Shown piece by piece: positions 51,301 to 62,896 of a stretch of 64,000 nucleotides of DNA (positions are counted from its first letter, which is position 1; each line of letters opens with the position of its first letter). The stretch is from assembly GCF_900637185.1 (NCBI RefSeq), contig NZ_LR134352.1:1922001-1986000 (forward strand), read 5' to 3'. This DNA comes from Nocardia asteroides. GTDB taxonomy: Bacteria; Actinomycetota; Actinomycetes; Mycobacteriales; Mycobacteriaceae. A program made the position numbers and the translations under genes. The notes beneath the pieces are model-generated. The model did no database searches and was not told the origin of the DNA. It was given only the letters and a program-made list of their open reading frames with translations.

Positions 51301-54300
51301 CGGTGACGCGATCGAGCGGGCGCTGTGTGCCCTGTTCGCGCAGGTGCTCGGCGTGCCGGAGGTGTCGGCCGAGTCGTCGTTCTTCGCGCTCGGCGGCGAT
51401 TCGATCCTGTCCATCCAGCTGGTGTCGCTGGGCCGCGCCGCCGACCTGGTCTTCTCGGCCCGCGATGTGTTCGAGCACCCGACCCCGGCCGGTCTCGCCG
51501 CCGTCGTTGCGGCGCCGGGGGAGCGGGCGGCACTGCGCGAATTGCCCGGTGGCGGTGTCGGTTCCGTACCGCGCACGCCGATCGTCGACTGGCTGCTGAC
51601 CCGCCCGGGCTGGCGGCACTTCGCCCAGACCATGGTGCTGGCCCTGCCACCCGGCATCGACCGCGCCGAGCTGGTCCGCACCCTGCAAGCGGTCCTGGAC
51701 CACCACGACATGCTGCGCGTCCGCGTCACCGACGACAACCACCTCGAGGTTCCCGCCCCGGCCACCATCGACGCCACCACCGTCCTCCACCACCACCCCT
51801 GCGCCCACCTCGACACCTCCCTCCTCGACGCGGTGATGACTGCCGCCGTGAACCGCCTCGACCCTGAGGCAGGTGTCTCCGTCACCGCCACCTGGCTCGA
51901 CATGGATCGACCCGCGGCTGAGGAACTACGCGATGGTGACTACCGCCCCGATCCCGCCCCAACCGACAGCCACCTGACTCGCGCGGGCCGTGACACATCG
52001 GGCAATGGCCAACGGAGACTCGACCTCGGTACCGCGGCCGACCGCCTGGTGACCGACCTGGCCGACGGGGTGTCGGCCGGGATTCGGCCGGGCTTCGGCG
52101 TCCGCGGTGACGCCGATCGTCGTGCTGCGGCGAGTGGCGAAGGCGACCGTGACCGGCTGCTCGAGCGGGACGGCTCCGGTGGGCGGCTGGTGGTGGCTGT
52201 GCATCATCTGGCGGTGGACGCCGTCTCCTGGCGGATCCTGGTCGCCGACCTCATGGCCGCCTGGACCGCTGTCGAAGCGGGCGTCGCGCCGCAGCTGCCG
52301 CCGGTCGGCACCTCCATGCGTACCTGGGCACATGCCCTCGACACCGCGGCGGATGCGCCGGAGTGGGCGGACGAGCTGGACTACTGGAGCGAGGTGCTCG
52401 ATACCCCGCAGCCCCAGCTGGGTGAACGCGCGCTCGATCCCACGCGTGATGTGGGCGCGGGCATGGACCGGCTGGAGATCACCCTTCCGGCCGAAACCAG
52501 CGATCAGCTGGTCCGGTACCTGCCGACCGCCCTGCGCTGCGGGGTGGAGGAAGCACTGCTCGCCGCCCTGGTGTCGGCACTGGAGAACGGCACCACTCTG
52601 CTCATGCTGGAACGCCATGGACGCGACGAGACGGCGGTCCCCGGCGCCGACCTCTCGCGCACCGTCGGCTGGTTCACCAGCCAGTTCCCGATCGCGCTCG
52701 ATCTCGGCGCCGACCCGGACCCGGTGGCCATGGTCGCAGCGGTCAAGGAACAGCTGCGCGCGGTACCGCACGGCGGCTTCGGTTTCGGGTTGCTGCGGCA
52801 CCTGCGGCCGGACTCCGCGGCACGGCTCGCCGAAGCGGACGCGCCGCAGATCGGATTCAACTACCTGGGCCAGATCGCGGGCACCGACGCCGGAATGCCC
52901 TGGCTACCGGTCGGTGTCGCGGACCGGCTCGGTGGTGCCGGCGATGCCGAGCTGCCCGCGTCGGCGGTCCTCGCCCTGGATGCGGTGACCATCGAGACCC
53001 CTGACGGGCCGAAAGTCCATGCGATCTGGCGGTTTCCGTCCGCCGTCATCGCCCGCGACGAGGTGGCGCGGATCGCCGGGCGCTGGACCGAGACCCTGGC
53101 CGCGATCGCCGAGGCCGTCGCCGAACCCGGCGCGGGCAGGCTGACACCGTCGGACATCGCTCTGATGCCGGTGACCGGAACCCAGCTCGCCGACTGGCAG
53201 CGCCGCTATCCCGCCATCACCGACGTCTGGCCCCTCTCGCCACTCCAGCAGGGTCTGCTGTTCCACACCCGGCTCACCGCCGGTCACGCCGACAAGTACG
53301 CGGTGCAGGCCGTGTTCACCCTCGACGGCGACGTGGACCTGACCCGTCTGGAAGCCGCCGCTACCGCCCTCGTCCACCGGCACCCCGCCCTGCGCACCGC
53401 CTTCGTGACGACCTCCGACGCGCCCGCCCAGCTGGTACTGGACCAGGTGACGGTGCCGTGGCAAGCGATCGACGCGGACGAGACCGAGTGCGAGCGGATC
53501 GCCGCCATCGAGCTCGCCCGCCCGTTCGACCCCGCCCAGCCGCCGCTGCTGCGCTTCCTGGCCGTGCGATGCGGACCGCGCGAGGTCCGGCTGATCGTCA
53601 CCAACCACCACCTCGTCCTCGACGGCTGGTCGATGCCGCTGCTGCTGGGTGAACTCCTCGCGCTCTACGACACCGGCGGCGCCACCCTCGACGAGCCGGT
53701 CTCCTACGAGCGGTACCTGTCCTGGCTCGGCCGCCAGGACTGGGCCGCCGCGCGCACCGCCTGGTCGGCGGCACTGGCCGGCCTGGCGGGCCCGACCCTG
53801 GTCACCGCGGTCCGCGCCCCGCTCACCCACGACAGCGAACCCGGCGAGCTGCGCCGGGACGTGCCGCTGGATCCCGGCACCGCCGCCGCGCTGGCCCGGC
53901 ATCGCAGCGAGCGCGGCGTCACACTCAACACCGTGGTGCAGACCGCGTGGGCACTCCTGCTGGCCGAGCTGACCGGGCACACCGACCTGGTCTTCGGCAC
54001 GACGGTGTCCGGCAGGCCGCCGGACCTGCCCGGGGCGGAACGGATCGTGGGGATGCTGGTCAACACCGTCCCGGTGCGGATCGCGCTCACCCCCGACGAG
54101 CCCGTCGGCGACCTGCTGGCCAGGGTGCAGCGCGAACAAGGCGCGCTGGTGGACCGGAACATCCTGGGACTCACCGAGATCCAGTCGCTGGCCGGGCTGG
54201 GACCGCTGTTCGACACCAGCATGGTCTTCGAGTCGTATCCCATGGATGTCGACGCGCTGCGCGCGGCCTCGGCGCAGGCGCGCTTGCGGGTCCGCGACTT

Positions 54301-57300
54301 CCACGGCCGCGACGGCACCCACTATCCGCTGTGCCTGGCCGCCTTCGCCCACGCCGAGTTGCGTCTCCAGCTCACCTGCTCGGACCGGTACTTCGACGAC
54401 ACCGAGGCCGGCGCGCTGGCCCACCGGCTGGCCCGGATCGTGGCTCTGCTCACCGACCCCGCCCTGCCGGTGTCGGCGGTGCGCGGGGTGAACGGCGCCG
54501 AGATCCTCCGCGCCCGGCCGCGCCCGGTGCGGTTGCTGCCCGACCTGCTCACCGCGGGTGTGCGCACGGGCCGGATCGCGGTGACCGACGGCACGACCAC
54601 GCTCGGCTACCCCGAACTCGACGAACGGTCGAACCGGCTGGCACGCGCCATCGTCGCGGCGGGCGCGGGCCCGGAGGACGCGGTGCTGCTCGCGGTGCCG
54701 CGGTCGGCGGACTGGCTGCTCGCGGCGTGGGCGATCGCCAAGTCCGGCGCTGCCTTCGTCCCGGTCGACGTCGACCATCCCGCCGAACGCATCGCCACCG
54801 TGGCCGGTGACTGCGGCGCCCGCCTCGGCATCACTCTCGCCGAACATCGAAACAGCCTGCCCGCCAACGTCTCCTGGCTGGTGGTCGACGACCCCGCCAC
54901 CGTGGATGCGGTCGGCATGTACGCCACCGGGCCGCTGACCGACGCCGACCGCGTGCGCCCCCTGCACGCCGGACACCCCGCCTATCTGATCTACACCTCC
55001 GGCTCCACCGGCGTGCCCAAGGGCGTCATGGTGTCGCACGCCGGGCTCAGCGGGCTGGTCGCCGGTGTGGCCGCCCGCCTGCGTCCCGGGCCGGGCGACC
55101 GGTTGCTGCTGTGCATGAACCCGGCCTTCGACGCCGCGATCCTGGTGTGGCTCACCGCCTGTCACACCGGCGCGACCCTGGTGGTCGCCGCGCGGGACGT
55201 CGCCGCCGGTGACGCGCTGGCCGCGACCGTCACCGGCGCCGAGGTGACGCACCTCGTCGCCCCGCCCGCCGTCCTCACCACCCTGCCCACGGCCGCCGTC
55301 GCCCGGGTGCGTGCCATCGTGACCGGCGGCGAATCCTGCCCGCCCGAACTGGTCGCGCGCCTGGGCGCGGGTCGCGCGATGTTCAACTCCTACGGTCCGG
55401 CCGAAGCCACCGTGGCGGCCACGCTGAGCGCCCCGTTGAGCCGCGACGACGCCGCCGATCTGGGCGCGCCGCTGCCCGGTTGTGGTCTCGCGGTCCTGGA
55501 CAGCTGGTTGCGGCCGGTGCCGCCCGGCGCGGTCGGTGAGCTGTATCTGATGGGACCCGGCGTCGCGCGCGGCTATGTCGGGGCGGCCGCGCGCACGGCG
55601 GAACGGTTCGTGGCCGACCCGTTCGGCGCGCCGGGGGAGCGCATGTACCGCACCGGCGACCTGGTGCGACGGGTCTCGGCGCACCGGCTGAGCTATGTGG
55701 GGCGCAACGACTCCCAGGTGAAACTGCACGGCATCCGGGTGGAGCCCGGTGAGGTCGACGCGGCCCTGCTCGGCGCGCCCGGCGTCGCGCTGTCGGTCAC
55801 CGTGCCCCGGCCCGGACCGCACGGCGAGCAGACCCTGGCGTCCTATGTCGCACCCGTCGCCGGTGCGGAACCGACACCCACCGCGCTGCGGGAGTTCCTG
55901 GTGCGCAGGCTGCCCCGGCATCTGGTGCCCGCCACGGTCACCGTACTGGACGCGCTGCCGGTCACCGGCAACGGCAAGGTCGACGTGCGCGCGCTGCCCG
56001 AACCGCGGCACACCAGCGCCCCTTACGTCGCGCCCGTCGGCGCCGAACGCCTGGTGGCGCAGGTCTACGCGACCGTGCTGGACCGGCCCGAGGTCGGCGC
56101 CGACGACGACTTCTTCGCCCTCGGCGGCGACTCGCTCTCGGCCACCCGGGTGAGCGCCCGGCTCGGCGCCGAACTCGGGGTGGAGGTGCCGGTCCGCCTG
56201 CTGTTCGAGGCACCGACCGTGCACGGTTTGGCGGCCCGGCTCGGCGGTGACACCGTCCTGCGCGCCGGGGCCCTCGGCGGGCCGAGCGCCGGACCGCGAC
56301 CGGACCGGATTCCCCTGGCCCCCGCGCAACGGCGCATGTGGTTCGTCAACCAGTACGACCCCGGCTCCGGCGCCTACAACATCCCGGTCGTGCTGCGGCT
56401 GACGGGGCGTCTCGATGTCGCCGCCCTGCGGGCCGCGCTGACCGACGTCGTCGGCAGGCACGAGGCGCTGCGCACGATGTACCCCGACCACGACGGCATC
56501 GGCTATCAGGTGATCGTGGCCCCGGAGGAGATCGCCGACCACCTCGAGCCGATTCCGGTCACCCCCGCCGAACTGGATGCCGCCGTCTTCGCCTGTGTCA
56601 CCGAGGGTTTCGACGTCGCCGCCGCGGTTCCGCTGCGGGTCCGGCTGTTCCGCCTCACCGCCGACCGGCACGTGCTGGCGGTGGTGGTGCACCACATCAG
56701 CGCCGACGGCTACTCCATGGGACTGCTGGCCCGCGACGTCATGACCGCCTACACCGCCCGCCTCGCCGGCACGCCGCCGCAGTGGCCTCGCGAGGCGGTG
56801 CAATTCGCGGATTACACCCTGTGGCAGCGCGACCGGCTCGGCAGCACGGACGACCCCGAGTCCGCCGCGGGCAAGCAGCTCGCCTACTGGACCGAAACCC
56901 TGGCCGGACTGCCGGACCGGCTGGAACTGCCCGCCGATCGCCCGCGCCCGCCCGTCGCGTCCCTGCGCGCCGGCACCGTCCTGCGGACAGTGGACCCGGA
57001 GTTGCGCACCGCGCTGGAGGAACTCGCCGCGAGCAGGCGGTGCTCGCTGTTCATGGTGCTGCACAGCGCGCTCGCCGTGCTGTTCGCCCGGCTCGGCGGT
57101 ACCGACGACGTGGCCGTCGGCACCCCCGTCGCCGGGCGCGGCCTCGCCGAACTCGACGAGGTCGTCGGCATGTTCGTCAACACGGTCGTATTGCGGACCC
57201 GGGTGGGCGCCGCGACACCGTTCACCGACCTGCTCGACGACGTCCGCCGCACCGACCTCGACGCCTTCGCCCACGCGGAGGTCCCGTTCGAACAGCTCGT

Positions 57301-60300
57301 CGACCTGCTCGATCCCGCGCGGTCGGCGGCCCGGCACCCGCTGGTCCAGGCGATGCTGGTGTTCCAGAACCTGGGCGGCACCGAACTCGCGCTGCCCGAC
57401 CTGCGGATCGAGACCGTCGACCTGGATCAACGCAGCCTGCGCTTCGACCTCAGCCTCACCGTCGGCGACGACGGCGCGGACGGACTGTCGGTCCGGCTCG
57501 GCTACGCCACCGACCTCTTCGACGCGAGCACCGCCGCCAAGTTCACCGACCGCTGGTTGCGGGTGCTGCGCCGGATCGTCGTGAATCCCGCTGTGCCGGT
57601 AGGCGACATCGATCTCCTCGACGGTCGCGAGCGGGCGATCCTGCCCGGCGCCGCGCTCCCGCCGGTGACCGCTCCCGCCGTGCTGCCCGACCTGCTCGCC
57701 GCCGCCGTCACCACCAACCCGGACGGAATCGCGATCGTGGACGGCCCCGACCGGCTCACCTACCGCGAACTCGACGAGCGCTCGAATCGTTTGGCCCGCA
57801 CACTGATCCAGTCCGGAGCTGGTCCAGAGTCGCTGGTGGTCATCGCCGTCCGCCGCAGCGCCGATTCGGTCCTCGCCGTGTGGGCGGTGGCCAAGACCGG
57901 CGCCGCGTTCGTCCCCATCGACCCCGCCTATCCCGCCGAACGCATCGCCCAGATCCTCACCGACTCCGGTGCGACCCTGGGCATCACCTCGACAGGTGCC
58001 GAATCGATCCGGCCGTGGATCGCTGGCGCGGCCACCGCGGGAGCGTCATCCGGGGCGTCGGACGACCTGGGCGCGAACGGGACCGCCGATCAGTGCGTGG
58101 TCGAGCCGATCTCCCGGGCAGACGCGCAGTCCGTGCGCTGGTTGCTGCTCGACGACCCGGCCTTCGCCACGGAGTGCGCCGCCGTGTCGGACAAGACCAT
58201 CCACCCCGGCGAACTCCGCGCAGTGCCGCAACTCGCCAACCCCGCGTACGTCATCTTCACCTCCGGCTCCACCGGCCGACCGAAGGGCGTGGTCGTCACC
58301 CACGCCGGCCTGGCTAATCTGGTTGCCGCGCAACATGCCCGCCTCGACACGTCGACGGAATCGCGGGTGCTGCACGTGGCCTCGCCCAGTTTCGACGCCG
58401 CGGTGCTCGAACTGCTGCTCGCCGCCGGCGCCGCCGCCACCCTGGTGGTCGCCGGGCCGACCGCCTACGGCGGCGCGGAACTCGGCGAACTGCTCGCGCG
58501 CGAACGGGTCACCCATATCGCGCTCACCCCGTCGGCGCTGGGCTCGGTCGACACCGTCGACCACGAACACCTGCGCGGCATCATCACCGGCGGCGAACCC
58601 TGCCCGCCGGAACTCGTGCAGCGCTGGGCGGCGCCGGGCCGCATGCACTTCAACGACTACGGCCCGACCGAGGCCACCATCTGGGCCACGGGCACCGGAC
58701 CGCTGCTGCCCGGCTGCGAGATCACCATCGGCACCGCGGTTCCCGGCATCGCCACCCTGGTCCTGGACGACCGGCTGCACCCCGTCCCCGACGGCATCGC
58801 GGGTGAGCTCTACCTGGCCGGCCCGGCGCTGGCGCGCGGCTACCACGGCCGCCCCGACCTCACCGCGGCCCGCTTCGTCGCCGACCCGCACGGCGCGCCG
58901 GGCGAGCGGATGTACCGCACCGGCGACCTCGTGCGCAGGCGCGCGCACGTCCTGGAATACCTCGGCCGATCCGATCTCCAGGTGAAACTGCGTGGCCTGC
59001 GGATCGAACCCGGCGAGATCGAAGCGGCCCTCACCACCGATCCCGCCGTGCATCAGGCCGTGGTCACCGTGCACGCCGATGCCGCGCTCGGTGAGCTGCT
59101 GGTCGGCTACCTGGTGCCGGAGCGGGCGGCGGACTTCGCCGTGGACACGGTGAAAGAGGCACTGGCGCAGCGGCTTCCCTCGTACATGGTGCCGTCGGCG
59201 TTCGTCGTCCTCGACGCGCTGCCGCGCACCGGCAACGGCAAACTCGACCGCCGCGCCCTACCGGCCCCCGACCTCAGGTCCGGCCGGTTCCGTGCGCCGG
59301 TCACCCCCACCGAGCGGACGGTGGCCGACACCTTCGCCGAGCTGCTCGGCGTCCCCCGGGTCGGCCTGGACGACAACTTCTTCGCCCTCGGCGGCAACTC
59401 GCTCATCGCCACCAGGATCGCGGCCCGCCTCGGCGCCGCCCTCGACACCCGCGTCCCCGTGCGGATGGTCTTCGACGCGCCGACCGTGGCCGAGCTCGCC
59501 GCCGCCGTGCGCACCGCGGCCGCGGCGCCCGGCCCGCGCCCGGGACCTCGCCGCAGGCCCGACCGGGTCCCCCTCTCGGCGGCGCAGCGGCGCATGTGGT
59601 TCCTCAACCGGTACGACCCCACCTCGCCCGCCCACAACGTGCCCATCGCACTGGAACTCGACGGCGATCTCGAGTTCGACGCCATGCGGGCCGCCCTGAC
59701 GGACCTGGTGGCCCGGCACGAATCGCTGCGCACGGTCTACCCGGTCGACGCCGACGGTGAGCCGTACCAGGAGATTCGCCCGCCGGCCGCCGCGCGGGTC
59801 CCGGTCACGGTGGCCGACTGCGCACCCGACCGGATCCGTGACCAGGTGGCCGCCGAGATCGCGCACGGGTTCGACCTCACCACCGAACTTCCCCTGCGGG
59901 TCAGCCTGTTCCGCGTCGGTCACCGGCGCTGGGTGCTGGCGGTGACAATGCACCACATCGCCTCCGACGGCTGGTCGCTGGGCCCGCTGACCCGCGACAT
60001 GCTGGTGGCCTACGCGGCCCGCCTGGCCTGCACCCCACCCACCTGGTCGCCGCTGCCGCTGCAATACGCCGACTACGCGCTGTGGCAGCACGAACTGCTC
60101 GGCGCCGAGGACGACCCCACCAGCGTGTCGCACCGGCAACTCGAGTTCTGGCGCGCCACGCTCGACGGCCTGCCCGAGGTCTCGGCACTGCCCAGCGACC
60201 ACCCGCGGCCCACCGTGCTCAGCCACCGCGCGGGCCTGGTGGAGTTCGACATCGACGTCGCGATCCAGCGGCGGGTCAGGGAACTGGCGCGCTGGCACGG

Positions 60301-62080
60301 TGTCAGCGTGTTCATGGTCGCCCACGCCGCGCTGGCGGTGCTGCTCGCGCGGCTGTCCGACACCAGCGAAGTGGCCATCGGTTCGGTCATCGCGGGCCGC
60401 GGCGACGGCGAACTCGACGACCTGGTCGGCATGTTCGTCAACACCCTGGTGCTGCGCAGCCGCGTGCACCCGGAGACCACCTTCGACACCCTGCTCGCCG
60501 CCACCAAGGACGGCGACCTGGACGCGTTCGGCAATGCCGACGTGCCCTTCGAACGGCTCGTCGAGGTGATGGCACCGGCCCGGTCCACCGCGCACCATCC
60601 GCTGTTCCAGGTGCTGCTGGTGTTCCAGAACTTCGACCGGGAACCGGTGGAACTGCCCGGCCTGCGGGTCGACCCGGTCGAGATGCCGCCGGTGGGCGCG
60701 AAATTCGACCTGGAGTGGATGCTGGCGGAGAACATCGATGCCGACGGCGCGCCCACCGGCATCTCGGGCACCCTCACCTTCGCCCGCGACCTGTTCGAGG
60801 AGAGCACCGCGCGCACCCTGGCCGACCGGTTCGTCGACGTGCTCGACGCGCTCACCGCCGATCCGAACCAGGTGCTCGGCGAACTCGACGTCACCGCGCC
60901 GCCCGGGACCGTCGTGCATCCGGTGGTGCGCGTGCCCGCGCATCGCGTCGACCTGCCGTACCGGCCGCCGGTCACGTCGACCGAACAGGCCGTCGTCGCC
61001 GCGTTCGAAACGGTGCTCGATGTCGAGCGGGTCGGCTTGGACGACAACTTCTTCGAGCTCGGCGGCACGTCCATGGTCGCCATCCGGCTGGTGTCCCAGC
61101 TGCGGGACCGGCTCGGCGTCGCCATGCCGGTGCAGTGGATGTTCGGTGATCCCACGCCCGCCGCGCTCGCCCAGCGCCTCACCGACAGCGGCGACACCGC
61201 CGTCGACCCGGCCCTGCGCACCCTGCTCCCGCTGCGCGCGGGCGGCACCGGACCCGCCCTGTTCTGCGTGCACCCCGCGATCGGTGTCGCCTGGTGCTAC
61301 GCGGGCCTGCCCGGCCACCTCGACCCCGGCTTCCCGGTCTACGGCCTGCAATCACCCGGCATCGCGGCCGAACAACCCGATCGCCCGCTGCGCGACCGCG
61401 TGGCCCGCTACGCCGACGAGATCCAGGCGACCCAGCCCGACGGCCCCTACCGCCTGCTCGGCTACTCGGCGGGCGGACCGATCGCGCACGCCGTCGCCGT
61501 GGAACTCCAGCATCGCGGCGCCACCGTCGACGTGCTGGCCATTCTCGACGGCCGCGCCGATGTCGACCCGGCCAGCGCCACCGAGATGCCGCCGCCGGAA
61601 GCCCTGCTCGCCGAATTCGGCGGCCTCGACCCGGCCCTGGCCGACGACGCCGACCGCGCCGCCCGGCTGCTGCGCGAGACCGCCGTACCCGAACGAATCG
61701 CGCCGTCGGAGTTGCCGGCCGATTCCGCGGCGGACCACCCGGCCGCCGCACCGCTGCCCGGCGCCGACAACGAGGTCGACGCCGGCAACGACAACTTCCT
61801 CGGCGGCCTCACCGGCGCCGACCTGCGCCGCCTCTACGCCGACTACCAGCAGGTGGTGCGCGAGGCCGCCGACTACCGCCCCGGCGTGTTCACCGGTGAC
61901 CTGCTGTTCTTCAGCAGCACCAGCGCCCGCCCCGGCTACGAACCCAACGCCGACACCTGGCGCCCCTACGTCAGCGGCGCCATCCACGACACCCAGACCG
62001 GCCACGAACACAACCACCTCACCAGCGCCGACGCCCTCGCGGTGATCGGCCCCATCCTGGCCAGCCACCTCCGCGGCTAG
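48383..62080 (+). CDS. Tetramodular non-ribosomal peptide synthetase with terminal C-T-TE
   Basis: A 4565-residue peptide synthetase. Domains (key residues): starter C (HHIVIDG, His148), A1 (FTSGSTG at 612), T1 (LGGDS, Ser1007), epimerase (HHLAVD, His1274), C2 of D-donor type (HHLVLDG, His1742), A2 (2204), T2 (Ser2584), C3 (HHISADG, His2770), A3 (3292), T3 (Ser3673), C4 (HHIASDG, His3857), T4 (LGGTS, Ser4230), thioesterase (GYSAGG, Ser4362). There is no A domain between C4 and T4; the two are joined by about 35 residues. It should make an N-acylated peptide starting with a D-residue, released by the TE. The starter C resembles EntF. The product is unknown, and no MbtH-like protein is in view. 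Confidence 0.96.
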   Translation: MTREVTTAPATEQAAVEEFPLSPAQLGMWYAQQLDPAVPLYEAQYIDMRGPLDLDLLIAVSQRVSREFESGLLRLVDTPDGPHQVVDRRIELTMSILDFSAAADPEAEAMRWMRADVAAPIDLLGDRLVLTALIRIAPDRVLWYSRAHHIVIDGFASATALYRVAELYNAALAGRTAPAGTAASLRTVHEAETRYRSSTRYAADAEYWAQRIVDMPRECSLAEATAPAHALGRQHRAELSAATKARLDAAAARFGVGTAGLTMAALAVYYAQATGTEDVVLSLPVSGRTTATLRRSGGMLANVVPLRVPVRADSTVAELVDAIRVEVSGALRHQQFRHEEIRQGEGDTGGRGFVGPVVNIMMFPTEVDFTDVSTSLHVLTSGPIEDLFVNFYQHGANSPVHVDFTANPDLYGDETLARHHRRFLALFEAMIDADPGTVVRELDYFLPDERPLRAGLRGVAAPAPCLLGDVLAAGARAAGPEATAVVSGPTELTYVALERLSDRLAHEIAGSGAGPESAVLVALPRSTESVVAFWGVVRSGAAYVPVGVGNPAPRLAAMAAECGARLGVTSSRYRADLPDTVTWIVLDELDGSPSHTAALPRPRLGNPAYIVFTSGSTGTPKGVVVTHSGVASLASAVRETYGADSDSRVLHCLNPSFDASLLELLIAFSVGATLVIADADSVAGAGLAAIVRESSITQLCSTPAVLTTLPPDALDGVRAVSTGGEICPPEVVARFGSRRALVNSYGPSETTVAATFTEPLAPGLRAGIGTPVPGVVLHVLDRRLRPVPAGTAGELYIAGPGVARGYAGQPGVSAQRMIANPFGAPGERMYRTGDLVRWRGVAPDGASGSATRFVLEYLGRSDFQVKLRGMRVEPGEVDAMLATCPGVEFAVTVVRTGASGRPMLASYVVPVHAPDAPALDGPTLRDFCLDRLPAHLVPATVTVLDALPLTGNGKVDRRALPEPEIAPAAPRAGGDAIERALCALFAQVLGVPEVSAESSFFALGGDSILSIQLVSLGRAADLVFSARDVFEHPTPAGLAAVVAAPGERAALRELPGGGVGSVPRTPIVDWLLTRPGWRHFAQTMVLALPPGIDRAELVRTLQAVLDHHDMLRVRVTDDNHLEVPAPATIDATTVLHHHPCAHLDTSLLDAVMTAAVNRLDPEAGVSVTATWLDMDRPAAEELRDGDYRPDPAPTDSHLTRAGRDTSGNGQRRLDLGTAADRLVTDLADGVSAGIRPGFGVRGDADRRAAASGEGDRDRLLERDGSGGRLVVAVHHLAVDAVSWRILVADLMAAWTAVEAGVAPQLPPVGTSMRTWAHALDTAADAPEWADELDYWSEVLDTPQPQLGERALDPTRDVGAGMDRLEITLPAETSDQLVRYLPTALRCGVEEALLAALVSALENGTTLLMLERHGRDETAVPGADLSRTVGWFTSQFPIALDLGADPDPVAMVAAVKEQLRAVPHGGFGFGLLRHLRPDSAARLAEADAPQIGFNYLGQIAGTDAGMPWLPVGVADRLGGAGDAELPASAVLALDAVTIETPDGPKVHAIWRFPSAVIARDEVARIAGRWTETLAAIAEAVAEPGAGRLTPSDIALMPVTGTQLADWQRRYPAITDVWPLSPLQQGLLFHTRLTAGHADKYAVQAVFTLDGDVDLTRLEAAATALVHRHPALRTAFVTTSDAPAQLVLDQVTVPWQAIDADETECERIAAIELARPFDPAQPPLLRFLAVRCGPREVRLIVTNHHLVLDGWSMPLLLGELLALYDTGGATLDEPVSYERYLSWLGRQDWAAARTAWSAALAGLAGPTLVTAVRAPLTHDSEPGELRRDVPLDPGTAAALARHRSERGVTLNTVVQTAWALLLAELTGHTDLVFGTTVSGRPPDLPGAERIVGMLVNTVPVRIALTPDEPVGDLLARVQREQGALVDRNILGLTEIQSLAGLGPLFDTSMVFESYPMDVDALRAASAQARLRVRDFHGRDGTHYPLCLAAFAHAELRLQLTCSDRYFDDTEAGALAHRLARIVALLTDPALPVSAVRGVNGAEILRARPRPVRLLPDLLTAGVRTGRIAVTDGTTTLGYPELDERSNRLARAIVAAGAGPEDAVLLAVPRSADWLLAAWAIAKSGAAFVPVDVDHPAERIATVAGDCGARLGITLAEHRNSLPANVSWLVVDDPATVDAVGMYATGPLTDADRVRPLHAGHPAYLIYTSGSTGVPKGVMVSHAGLSGLVAGVAARLRPGPGDRLLLCMNPAFDAAILVWLTACHTGATLVVAARDVAAGDALAATVTGAEVTHLVAPPAVLTTLPTAAVARVRAIVTGGESCPPELVARLGAGRAMFNSYGPAEATVAATLSAPLSRDDAADLGAPLPGCGLAVLDSWLRPVPPGAVGELYLMGPGVARGYVGAAARTAERFVADPFGAPGERMYRTGDLVRRVSAHRLSYVGRNDSQVKLHGIRVEPGEVDAALLGAPGVALSVTVPRPGPHGEQTLASYVAPVAGAEPTPTALREFLVRRLPRHLVPATVTVLDALPVTGNGKVDVRALPEPRHTSAPYVAPVGAERLVAQVYATVLDRPEVGADDDFFALGGDSLSATRVSARLGAELGVEVPVRLLFEAPTVHGLAARLGGDTVLRAGALGGPSAGPRPDRIPLAPAQRRMWFVNQYDPGSGAYNIPVVLRLTGRLDVAALRAALTDVVGRHEALRTMYPDHDGIGYQVIVAPEEIADHLEPIPVTPAELDAAVFACVTEGFDVAAAVPLRVRLFRLTADRHVLAVVVHHISADGYSMGLLARDVMTAYTARLAGTPPQWPREAVQFADYTLWQRDRLGSTDDPESAAGKQLAYWTETLAGLPDRLELPADRPRPPVASLRAGTVLRTVDPELRTALEELAASRRCSLFMVLHSALAVLFARLGGTDDVAVGTPVAGRGLAELDEVVGMFVNTVVLRTRVGAATPFTDLLDDVRRTDLDAFAHAEVPFEQLVDLLDPARSAARHPLVQAMLVFQNLGGTELALPDLRIETVDLDQRSLRFDLSLTVGDDGADGLSVRLGYATDLFDASTAAKFTDRWLRVLRRIVVNPAVPVGDIDLLDGRERAILPGAALPPVTAPAVLPDLLAAAVTTNPDGIAIVDGPDRLTYRELDERSNRLARTLIQSGAGPESLVVIAVRRSADSVLAVWAVAKTGAAFVPIDPAYPAERIAQILTDSGATLGITSTGAESIRPWIAGAATAGASSGASDDLGANGTADQCVVEPISRADAQSVRWLLLDDPAFATECAAVSDKTIHPGELRAVPQLANPAYVIFTSGSTGRPKGVVVTHAGLANLVAAQHARLDTSTESRVLHVASPSFDAAVLELLLAAGAAATLVVAGPTAYGGAELGELLARERVTHIALTPSALGSVDTVDHEHLRGIITGGEPCPPELVQRWAAPGRMHFNDYGPTEATIWATGTGPLLPGCEITIGTAVPGIATLVLDDRLHPVPDGIAGELYLAGPALARGYHGRPDLTAARFVADPHGAPGERMYRTGDLVRRRAHVLEYLGRSDLQVKLRGLRIEPGEIEAALTTDPAVHQAVVTVHADAALGELLVGYLVPERAADFAVDTVKEALAQRLPSYMVPSAFVVLDALPRTGNGKLDRRALPAPDLRSGRFRAPVTPTERTVADTFAELLGVPRVGLDDNFFALGGNSLIATRIAARLGAALDTRVPVRMVFDAPTVAELAAAVRTAAAAPGPRPGPRRRPDRVPLSAAQRRMWFLNRYDPTSPAHNVPIALELDGDLEFDAMRAALTDLVARHESLRTVYPVDADGEPYQEIRPPAAARVPVTVADCAPDRIRDQVAAEIAHGFDLTTELPLRVSLFRVGHRRWVLAVTMHHIASDGWSLGPLTRDMLVAYAARLACTPPTWSPLPLQYADYALWQHELLGAEDDPTSVSHRQLEFWRATLDGLPEVSALPSDHPRPTVLSHRAGLVEFDIDVAIQRRVRELARWHGVSVFMVAHAALAVLLARLSDTSEVAIGSVIAGRGDGELDDLVGMFVNTLVLRSRVHPETTFDTLLAATKDGDLDAFGNADVPFERLVEVMAPARSTAHHPLFQVLLVFQNFDREPVELPGLRVDPVEMPPVGAKFDLEWMLAENIDADGAPTGISGTLTFARDLFEESTARTLADRFVDVLDALTADPNQVLGELDVTAPPGTVVHPVVRVPAHRVDLPYRPPVTSTEQAVVAAFETVLDVERVGLDDNFFELGGTSMVAIRLVSQLRDRLGVAMPVQWMFGDPTPAALAQRLTDSGDTAVDPALRTLLPLRAGGTGPALFCVHPAIGVAWCYAGLPGHLDPGFPVYGLQSPGIAAEQPDRPLRDRVARYADEIQATQPDGPYRLLGYSAGGPIAHAVAVELQHRGATVDVLAILDGRADVDPASATEMPPPEALLAEFGGLDPALADDADRAARLLRETAVPERIAPSELPADSAADHPAAAPLPGADNEVDAGNDNFLGGLTGADLRRLYADYQQVVREAADYRPGVFTGDLLFFSSTSARPGYEPNADTWRPYVSGAIHDTQTGHEHNHLTSADALAVIGPILASHLRG

Positions 62081-62119
62081 GCGGAACGCACCGGTACGCG
62101 CAGGTCTCGTCCTGGAGCG

Positions 62120-62896
62120 TCAGACGTAATCCGCCGCGGTCAGCAGGTGGGGCCAGAACTCCGACCACACTGTTTCGGCATCGTCGCCACGGGCGACGTG
62201 TTCGTAGAGGCGCCCGTACCAGCTGTCGACCGAGTCCGGTGACGTCACGGGTGTGCTCAGATCGGTCACCGGACAGGGCGGGAGGGAATGTCGGCTGCGA
62301 TCACCGAGCAAACGGAGCAGGGCCGACTGCGCTGACGAGTTCACGATTCCGGCGGTGAGCATTCCGGTCACCGCGATCCCGTCGAATTCACGAGCACACT
62401 CGAGCCCTTCCAGAACCGCTGAAGCCCATTGCAATTGACGCGTTCGCTCATCTCGATTCGGCCCGAACAATGCCTCTTTGTAGGCAACGACAGCGTCAGC
62501 GGGGTCGCAGGTGACCACAAGTTCGGGATGTAGGCCGAGCTCGATGGCAGCGGTCATCCACGACCGTAGCAACCACGGCATACGCGCGTCGTACAGGACG
62601 ATCGACCGCCCGTGTGGCAATTCCGCCAGGAATCTGGTGCAGCGTTCGCGCGCCGACCGATCGAAGGCCAGCGCCGCGAGAATCGCGAAGGCGGGCAGAT
62701 CAGGCCCGCGCCCACCGACATCCGCCAGCGCCTGCCGATTGATATCCACCACCGCTTGTGACTCGAAGAAGCCGTCGGGTGCTCGCGGGTGTCCTGCCGT
62801 ACTCGGGTAGGGAATCTCGAATCCGTTGGCTGAGAGGATACGACTCAGCCAGGCGCCGCCGGGGCCGCCGTCCCCGCTGATGATGACTAGTCGCAC
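62120..62896 (-). CDS. Sulfotransferase-like protein
   Basis: A 258-residue protein with an N-terminal ISGDGGPGGAWLSRIL segment that occupies the place of the PAPS-binding loop of sulfotransferases (often GxxRSGTTLL), then FFESQAVVDINR and LYDARMPWLLRSW, which mimics the second PAPS segment. The overall order fits small actinobacterial sulfotransferases, but the loop is degenerate. It may instead bind another ligand. Its GTG at 62896 overlaps the stop of the upstream gene by 10 nt. Placed beside the NRPS on the opposite strand, it is a candidate tailoring gene. Confidence 0.55.
   Translation of the reverse strand: MRLVIISGDGGPGGAWLSRILSANGFEIPYPSTAGHPRAPDGFFESQAVVDINRQALADVGGRGPDLPAFAILAALAFDRSARERCTRFLAELPHGRSIVLYDARMPWLLRSWMTAAIELGLHPELVVTCDPADAVVAYKEALFGPNRDERTRQLQWASAVLEGLECAREFDGIAVTGMLTAGIVNSSAQSALLRLLGDRSRHSLPPCPVTDLSTPVTSPDSVDSWYGRLYEHVARGDDAETVWSEFWPHLLTAADYV

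Noticed and set aside
51890..52200. Frameshift in the NRPS epimerase
   Set aside because: The frame is open through the insertion, and the epimerase motifs on both sides are in the same frame.
52904..57430. 1508-codon open frame antisense to the NRPS
   Set aside because: Long antisense frames are expected in high-GC coding DNA. The translation is rich in Arg, Gly and His without motifs, and the NRPS frame explains the sequence.
59570..61050. Hidden A domain in the last NRPS module
   Set aside because: No SGSTG, YGPxE, YRTGD or NGK motif appears between C4 and T4; only about 35 linker residues are present.
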